Positions 58,521-64,000 of a DNA stretch of 64,000 nt are shown one piece after another; the stretch's first letter is position 1; each line of letters starts with the position of its first letter. Origin of the DNA: Allium sativum (lineage: Eukaryota; Streptophyta; Magnoliopsida; Asparagales; Amaryllidaceae). Made by a program: the position numbers and the translations under genes. The notes under the pieces were generated by a model. The model searched no databases. It saw only the letters and a program-made list of their open reading frames with translations, and was not told the DNA's origin. Location: the NCBI GenBank assembly GCA_030737875.1, contig CM060910.1, forward strand, positions 69,572,501-69,636,500, written 5' to 3'.

Positions 58521-59528
58521 ATGAAGCTCTTGTTCAGGTACATCTGTGGCTGCTATTCGGCTTCAAATAAAATATCTGCAGTGGCCGAAGATGAAGACAT
58601 CATCAAACGTCCTTCAAAAATCGTGCAAGTTTCATGCAGAAAAGTCAGGGCTCTGGTAGAAAATTCCTTAAACATAATCGGAGAAGGAGGTTATAGTACA
58701 GTACACCTTGTTAGATTTCCAAACAATATGGAAGCGGCGGTCAAACTCCATGAACCAAGCAAGCGCCTTTATTCCATGTTCAGGAAAGAACTCGATGTCT
58801 TTCTCCATGTCAACAACAGTCATCCAAATATAGTGCGCCTTCTTGGCTTCGGTGACGACGGAGAATCCTCCGGGGTTTTGGTCATGGAACACGTTCAGAA
58901 TAGAACGCTTCATCATATGCTACATGAACAAAGTAATACTTGTACCCTTTCTTGGTCTCAACGTGTGTCTATTGCATATCAGATAGCAATGGCTTTGGAG
59001 CATCTTCATGAACAATGTGACCTTCCTATTATTCATGGAGATCTGAAGGCCTCTAATGTTCTTCTCGACCAAAGCTTCAATCCAAAACTATGTGATTTTG
59101 GATCTGCACTGCTGGGATTCTCTGGCATGGTTTCTCGTTCGGTTAACCATAATAATGTGATGATGGGATCTCCAGGCTATACAGACCCGAGTTTCTTTCG
59201 ATCGGGTTTGGCTTCAAAGAAAAGTGACATGTATAGTTTTGGAGTGCTAGTTTTAGAGCTTATTACTGGTCTTCAACCATTTTTGACAAAGAATTCACAG
59301 TCGTTGACAACCATGATGAGATCTCGTTTGAAGCCGAACTTCCATATTATGGAAGGAACAGGAATAATGGTTGATGTTAAGCTGGGAAAAAATTATAATG
59401 AGAAAGAAGCTGATGTTATGATGAAGATTGCGGAGACATGCACCAGAGAAAACCCGGGTCTAAGACCGTCAGTTGGTGAAGTCATGAAAATACTGAGAGA
59501 GAATATAAAACATCTTCAATTCTTTTAG
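58521..59528 (+). CDS. receptor-like cytoplasmic kinase, intronless
   Basis: 335-codon uninterrupted frame. It is a Ser/Thr protein kinase of the plant RLK/Pelle family without ectodomain or membrane segment. The glycine loop GEGGYSTV spans 54-61, the ATP-binding Lys is K75 (AAVKLHE), the helix-C Glu is probably E90, and the catalytic loop IIHGDLKASNVLLD is at 170-183 with D174 and N179. DFG is at 192-194, the activation-loop end GSPGYTDPSFF at 216-226 (Ser where Glu of the usual DPE is expected), and DMYSFGVLVLELITG at 236-250. The Arg before the catalytic Asp is Gly, so it is a non-RD kinase, a class often linked with immune signalling. Cys at 9 and 11 could be lipid-modified. It resembles the small At1g33260-like group, but I cannot confirm orthology. 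Likely the only active host gene here. Confidence 0.85.
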   Translation: MKLLFRYICGCYSASNKISAVAEDEDIIKRPSKIVQVSCRKVRALVENSLNIIGEGGYSTVHLVRFPNNMEAAVKLHEPSKRLYSMFRKELDVFLHVNNSHPNIVRLLGFGDDGESSGVLVMEHVQNRTLHHMLHEQSNTCTLSWSQRVSIAYQIAMALEHLHEQCDLPIIHGDLKASNVLLDQSFNPKLCDFGSALLGFSGMVSRSVNHNNVMMGSPGYTDPSFFRSGLASKKSDMYSFGVLVLELITGLQPFLTKNSQSLTTMMRSRLKPNFHIMEGTGIMVDVKLGKNYNEKEADVMMKIAETCTRENPGLRPSVGEVMKILRENIKHLQFF

Positions 59529-59609
59529 TTCATTCAAGGACCCTCTACAAACAGTGATTGTAATGTTTTTTTTTTCTTAGAACAATTACTGCATTCTTGA
59601 CGTGTTCAG

Positions 59610-59612
<3 letters not shown>

Positions 59613-59642
<30 letters not shown>
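59613..59642 (+). repeat. A-tract 84 bp after the kinase stop
   Basis: About 30 consecutive A bases downstream of the kinase. It could be the poly(A) tail of a retrocopied gene or a simple homopolymer. No flanking direct repeat was found. Confidence 0.6.
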
Positions 59643-59644
<2 letters not shown>

Positions 59645-59877
59645 AGATGAGTTCTACTTAAAACTTACTATTATTAATTTCCATGTTTCATTCTGCTCAG
59701 CCTTGATGCATAGTAGTGAGTCTTGAGCAAAAGATAAGCAGAGCGGAAATCAGTTGCATAGACTTGAAATGAATAAGAAGCATGAGTAAAAATTACTGCA
59801 CAAGGGGTCACAGACTAGCAGCACTGTAGAACTGGCTATGTAGCTTTTAGTGCTTTCACTTATCAAAATTTTAATGT
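59643..59877. other. no gene recognised
   Basis: AT-rich spacer between the A-tract and copia G. Possibly includes eroded upstream parts of G. Confidence 0.45.
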
Positions 59878-60223
59878 AAGCCTTTTTCCTCAAGCCAAGC
59901 TAATCAACCCTTAGAACTCCTTCATACTGATCTATGGGTACCTTCCTATGCTCCATCAAAAGATAGTTTCATCTATTATGTGCATTTATTTGATGATTTC
60001 GGTAGATTCACTAGGTATTTTCCTTTAACACTAAAATCACATGATTTTGAGGTGTTCATATTCAAAGCTCTTATTGCGAAAAAAATTGATTTACATATAA
60101 AAAGTATACAAGCTGATCGGCGATGAATACACAAGATTTAAAAGATACTTAAATGATCAAGGTATTCATTTTCAACATCCATGCCTACATACACATGAAG
60201 AAAATGGATCAGCAGAGAGATAG
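59878..60223 (+). pseudogene. copia G integrase core, part 1
   Basis: In shifting frames it reads a pre-integrase tail, then the first catalytic Asp region (LELLHTDLW-like), SYAPSKDSFIYYVHLFDDFG, FEVFIFKALIAKKIDLHIKS and a degraded second-Asp region, and ends at the AER that begins the third catalytic motif. Stops are frequent. The next codons (HRHITET) are at 60406 beyond the TRIM-like LTR. Confidence 0.75.
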
Positions 60224-60400
60224 TGATGAAAATAATAGTCCCACATCGGAAAATAATCAATTAAGATCCTGGATAAATACTAAGAGGCTATAGTTCATAA
60301 AAAACAAGTGGTTTTGTGAACAAACTATATAGGTCTCTAAGTTAAAAAAAACAAAAACAAAAAACAAAAAACAAAATAAAACAAAAGAAAAAATCTAACA
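60224..60400 (+). mobile_element. TRIM-like solo LTR, 177 bp
   Basis: Starts TGATGAAAATAATAG and ends AATCTAACA, flanked by perfect GATAG copies at 60219-60223 and 60401-60405. It contains AGTCCCACATCGG, a phrase frequent in small plant LTRs, and an A/C-rich tail. Removing it with one GATAG makes the integrase codons A-E-R to H-R-H-I-T-E-T continuous, apart from one TAG. Confidence 0.85.
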
Positions 60401-60682
60401 GATAGCATAGACATATCACTGAAACAAAACTTACTTTGTTGGTCTCAATCTGGTTTTGACTTGGGTGTCATGCATTTAAATGTGCATTTTATTCCATTAA
60501 TAGGCTTCTTACTTAATTTTGAATGATATCAGTTCCTACGAGTGGCTCATTAATCATGCACCAGATTACATCTTTCTAAAGCCTTTTAGATGCATGGCTA
60601 TATATCCTCAATTTAGGCTTTATAATAATCATAATTTGAGTTTTAGGTCTGAAGCCTGCATATTTGTGGATATTCACCGCAT

Positions 60683-60683
<1 letters not shown>
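60401..60683 (+). pseudogene. copia G integrase, part 2
   Basis: Continues HRHITETKLTLL, CHAFKCAFYSINRLLT, then 60519 onward with SYEWLINHAPDYIFLKPFRC and FRSEACIFVDIH, the integrase C-terminal zone (WLF/FGC-type and IFIGY-type motifs, degraded). Frames shift at least twice. It runs into a microsatellite that replaces the next motif. Confidence 0.7.

Positions 60684-60757
<74 letters not shown>
60684..60757. repeat. (TACATA)n/(TA)n microsatellite
   Basis: TACATA repeats followed by a pure TA run of about 38 bp, inside copia G. Long open frames across it on either strand are repeat artefacts. Confidence 0.95.
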
Positions 60758-60761
<4 letters not shown>

Positions 60762-61299
60762 ATAATGCAGAGAGAATCTTTATTGTGCACAATGTGGTGT
60801 CTAATGAAACATAACATTCCATCTCTATGAAACCAAATGAGATTCAAGTACCTAATTTTAATTCTCTTCAGTTTCCTACAGCTCAATTTTCTAATAGAGC
60901 TTAATGTCCACATATTAATTACATTTCAATTACTGTAGATTCTGATGTTGTTACTATCGCTGCACTGCACCTAATCCACCTGAGTTGCCTACATGTAATG
61001 CTGAAATGCTTCCTAACAATATTCTAGTTACTTATGTTCCTGAACCATCCTCACCATCAAGATCTTCATCTAATCAATGTCAACAAAGTTCACCTCAACA
61101 TTCTGCTAAAATTGTACGTCTAACACCACAATTGTTCCATCTGAAGGCCAACCCATTCCAGCTACAATCACTCATCGTATGATTACAAGGTAGCAACATG
61201 GAGTATATAAACCAAAAGCTTACTTGGCTGCTCAACATCTTTTTCTCAAGTCACTGCTACCTTCTGAACCCACTACTACAAGGGCTATTTTAAAAGATC
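60758..61299 (+). pseudogene. copia G integrase-RT linker
   Basis: Pro/Ser-rich stretch (EPSSPSRSSSNQCQQSSPQH) followed, in another frame, by YKPKAYLAAQHLFLKSLLPS and EPTTTRAILKDP, the conserved lead-in to copia RT. Confidence 0.65.
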
Positions 61300-61304
61300 C
61301 TAAT

Positions 61305-61996
61305 GTTATGATTTTTGTGCATTTGTGGAAGTTTGACAAAACGCCAAGAAAAATTGTATCTTTATCACCCAATCACTTGAAGATGAATTTGATTGAAAAA
61401 AAAAAAAAAACCAACACAAATAATATCGGAAATATGAGCACTCGATATTCCACCCAACCACGTTCTTTATTGATTCACTAATAAAAATTGTTTACAATTG
61501 ATCTCAACTATCGTCACAAATAAGTACAACATGAATCAATGACCTTATTGAAAAATAGGCAAAGAATATCCAATGGCTAAATAATTTGAAAGAAAACACT
61601 CAATTTGGAATAGCTAAATGATCACTTTTGGTGGCTCTCACCCACACTTGGTGGCTCTCACCCACCCTCTTGGTGGCTTTCATCCACACCTAATGAAGAT
61701 GTTAGCTGACCCTTTTTATAGAGAGAATTGCTTTATGTCCAAGAAAACTTGACATTCAAATTATCTTCATATATGTTATAAAACTATTTGGATAAACACC
61801 AAATATCCTTGCAATAAATGTCTATAAATATAGCAATCAATATCTCTCCATAAAATCTAGCATTAAATCTTTTTATCAAATCTAGCACCAAATCTCTTCA
61901 TCAAATTTAGCACCAAATCTAGCAACAAATCTCTCCACAAAATATGTAAGATTATTTGTTGTCCAAATTGTGATTTGCGTATCACCGATTTCAACA
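61305..61996 (-). mobile_element. solo LTR, 692 bp, with CCTAA duplication
   Basis: Plus-strand ends are TGTTATGATTTTTG and ACCGATTTCAACA. Perfect CCTAA copies lie at 61300-61304 and 61997-62001. Orientation is inferred as minus from a TATAAAAAGGG box (complement near 61712). It contains a triple TGGTGGCTCTCACCCACAC-type repeat at about 61630-61700. Removal rejoins the RT lead-in (K-D-P-K then V-V). Confidence 0.8.
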
Positions 61997-62001
61997 CCTA
62001 A

Positions 62002-62723
62002 ATGAGTTGTTTCCATGAAAGAAGAATAGGATGTCAAGGTACTTGGACTTATGTGCTTTATGACCCTAGCATGCATCTTATTGGCAATAAATGGGTGTCT
62101 CGAGTTAGGCTGATGAAAGACTTAACAGGTACAAATCAAGATGTGTGTCTAAAGGTTACCTTTAAGAGCCTAATATTGACTATGAAGAAACATTTATCCC
62201 TGTGGTTAAACCAACCACAGTTACAAATATTTTGTCTTTGGATGTTTCTTCAAATTGGGATGTCAAGTAGCTAGATGTTTGTAATGCATTCCTGAATCGT
62301 ACTTTAAATGAAGCAGTTTTCATGCAACAGCCTCAAGCCTTGTTGACTCACCAAAATAAAGTTATGTGTGTAAGTTGCACAAAACTTTATATGGTCTTAA
62401 GTCAGCTCCAAAAAGCATGGAGCGATAAGCTCAAACATACTCTTTTTAGGTAGGGTTTCACAACATCCAGATCCGATAACTCTTTGTTTCTCTGTGTGGC
62501 CCGAGATAGAATTTAGTCCTCTTTCTTGTCTTTGTTGATGATATTTTAATGACTAGTCCAAATACCAACCTTATTTCCAAACTAATATCTGATCCCAACA
62601 CCAGTTTTCTCTCTCGAAGGCCTCAGATCCTTGCATTATTTTCTTGTTGTTGGAGTCCACATAACATCAATTAGTGTGTACTTATCTCAAACTAAGTATA
62701 TAGCCGACTTTCTAGTTAAACAT
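62002..62723 (+). pseudogene. copia G reverse transcriptase, broken
   Basis: In mixed frames: GTWTYVLYDPSMHLIGNKWV, a LDVCNAFLN-like piece near 62275, YGLKSAPKSM-like wording near 62390, a DDILMTSPNTNLISKLIS piece after a lost YVDD context near 62535, and HYFLVVGVHITSISVYLSQT with KYIADFLVKH at 62632-62723. It stops abruptly at the gypsy LTR. Confidence 0.75.
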
Positions 62724-64000
62724 TGTAACGACCCGAAAATCACCGCTCTTCGGACTGACCATAAAACGCACAGGTCTGATCCAAAAGGACAGACATCCTC
62801 GGATTTTCATGAGAACATGACGCATTAGAACAAAACACAAAAGAACATTTCATTGCTATTATAAGAATTTACATCACAGTATAAGTTATCAGAGCACGAA
62901 TAAATAATAAACAACAGAAAAATATCGAAGATTAATAAATTACAATGCAACAGAAACATAAATACATAAGTATAAACCGTGGAAGACTACAAAATAATCC
63001 AGAGCATAGCTACAGCCATAATCCAGGATCCTATGAATAGAAAATCTGCCAAAACAACTGATTGCCGTGTGGAAAATATAGGCACCCAAAGTTTAGGTGA
63101 AAAACAATAAACTCCAAGTCAATCGTGGGATTGGTATGAAAACTAAAAATAGTTATTAAAACTTTACTTTAAAAGTTGGGAAGTCATGAGAGCACGCCAT
63201 ATGACACGGAACGGACTTTCTCCACATGAATACCATTAAAACAAAACAACGCAATGCTTTTTTGGAAAATGAAGCTAGTATAAGACTCATGTCCCATCAC
63301 ATAATGCAATGCAACCCGGAGGATAGAGTTTTACCTTATAATAGCCAAACATGTTTGATATGCTTTAAAACTAATACGGTTGATATTAGTAAGAAATATA
63401 AATGTGACAATCTTAGATTGCATAATACCCCATCCTATTATGTCTCCATAACATACAACTAAAACTATAAAATCTCGTATTGGAACTTGGATTTCCATCT
63501 TGAGTCAAGGCATGAGATCTTTCCTCACCGGTTTTGGGCCATCTCTAACAAGATGTCCAGAGCTGCACGCACGTTCCCTTGGATCGGTAGGACCGATCTA
63601 TTGTACATCGTAGATTGGCAATTCCTAAACACTAAATTTCCCAGTCCTATCGGACTTCTTGGTTAATACGTCGACCATCTTGGCCTTGTACGACCATATC
63701 TGAGGCGCCTCGCTTCACATCTTCCACATAAGTAAAAATGTCTTTGCTCCATACTATGACATCACTTCTAGCTAGAAAGAAACGCAATTCCTCCCTATTG
63801 TCCCTCATCCTGTTTTTGACTCATACCGGGGTGTGAAGTTCGCGAATTAACGGCATATACAAAGCTACGCTATATCAGTCGTGCTTTGATCATCATCCAC
63901 AAAGCTCTGCTTTTCAACAAAAGCCTTGGTCACTGCATCTCAGCATGCCACATTGTCAATTCATACCATACAACTGATATCCACCAATATATTACATCTA
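62724..64000 (-). mobile_element. gypsy LTR, truncated by window end
   Basis: Begins TGTAACGACCCG. Its reverse complement matches the order of landmarks in the LTR ending at 395, so 62724 is the 3' end of a minus-strand LTR. No coding frame inside. The partner terminus and target duplication lie beyond the window. Confidence 0.65.

Larger units (their letters stand above)
59878..62723 (+). mobile_element. Ty1/copia element G, pol remnant
   Basis: Plus-strand decayed copia pol: integrase, IN-RT linker and RT are recognisable in pieces. It is interrupted by two solo LTRs and cut at 62724 by a gypsy LTR. No LTR of its own is visible. RT motifs are of the Ale/Ivana type, tentatively. Confidence 0.8.

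Noticed and set aside
60519..60913. Frames on both strands with long Tyr-Ile runs
   Set aside because: Translation of the TA/TACATA microsatellite.
1..64000. tRNA, rRNA or small RNA genes
   Set aside because: No cloverleaf-type sequence with the conserved GGTTCGAATCC-like arm or rRNA wording was noticed on either strand; a dedicated scan was not possible.

Overview
This is nuclear DNA of a flowering plant, probably a eudicot. It is AT-rich, gene-poor and packed with nested transposable elements. I see one plausible host gene, an intronless receptor-like cytoplasmic kinase at 58521-59528. I see no rRNA, tRNA, CRISPR array or bacterial operon. Lineage names rest on recognised protein motifs and hand comparison, because no database search was possible.

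Layout. 1-702: ends of Ty3/gypsy-type LTRs. 703-5058: a decayed Ty1/copia element (A, minus), cut off inside reverse transcriptase (RT). 6391-11057: copia element B (plus) with both LTRs and a broken gag-pol. 11790-13779: most of a CACTA (En/Spm) TNP2-type transposase on the minus strand; its first exon portion lies 37 kb away at 50813-50954. Between them, 13780-50812 is a second CACTA element (I) whose ends and 3-bp target duplication (AAC) are visible. Element I is inflated by further insertions: SIRE-like copia E (15619-24225, TSD TACAT); a gag-only Tat-type gypsy element F (about 30480-35018); copia C (37310-47295), which itself carries a 4-kb gypsy solo LTR (38326-42359); and a 1.75-kb segment present twice (25679-27438 and 35019-36765). 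The outer CACTA element (H) continues right with a 5' non-coding exon and ends at 57757 (CACTACAAGA-type terminus). That terminus is split by copia D (52296-57741, TSD ATACT).

Right of H lies the kinase, followed by a roughly 30-A tract. Then comes a decayed copia pol (G, plus, about 59878-62723), interrupted by a 177-bp TRIM-like solo LTR (TSD GATAG), a 692-bp solo LTR (TSD CCTAA) and a gypsy LTR that runs off the window end.

Order of events from the nesting: H first; then I into H's transposase gene and D into H's terminus; then E, C and F into I; then the gypsy LTR into C. Almost every TE reading frame carries stops or frameshifts, so the elements look non-autonomous today. The most informative signals are junctions where removing an insertion plus one target copy restores a reading frame or a terminus. 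Those junctions are internal tests of the annotation.
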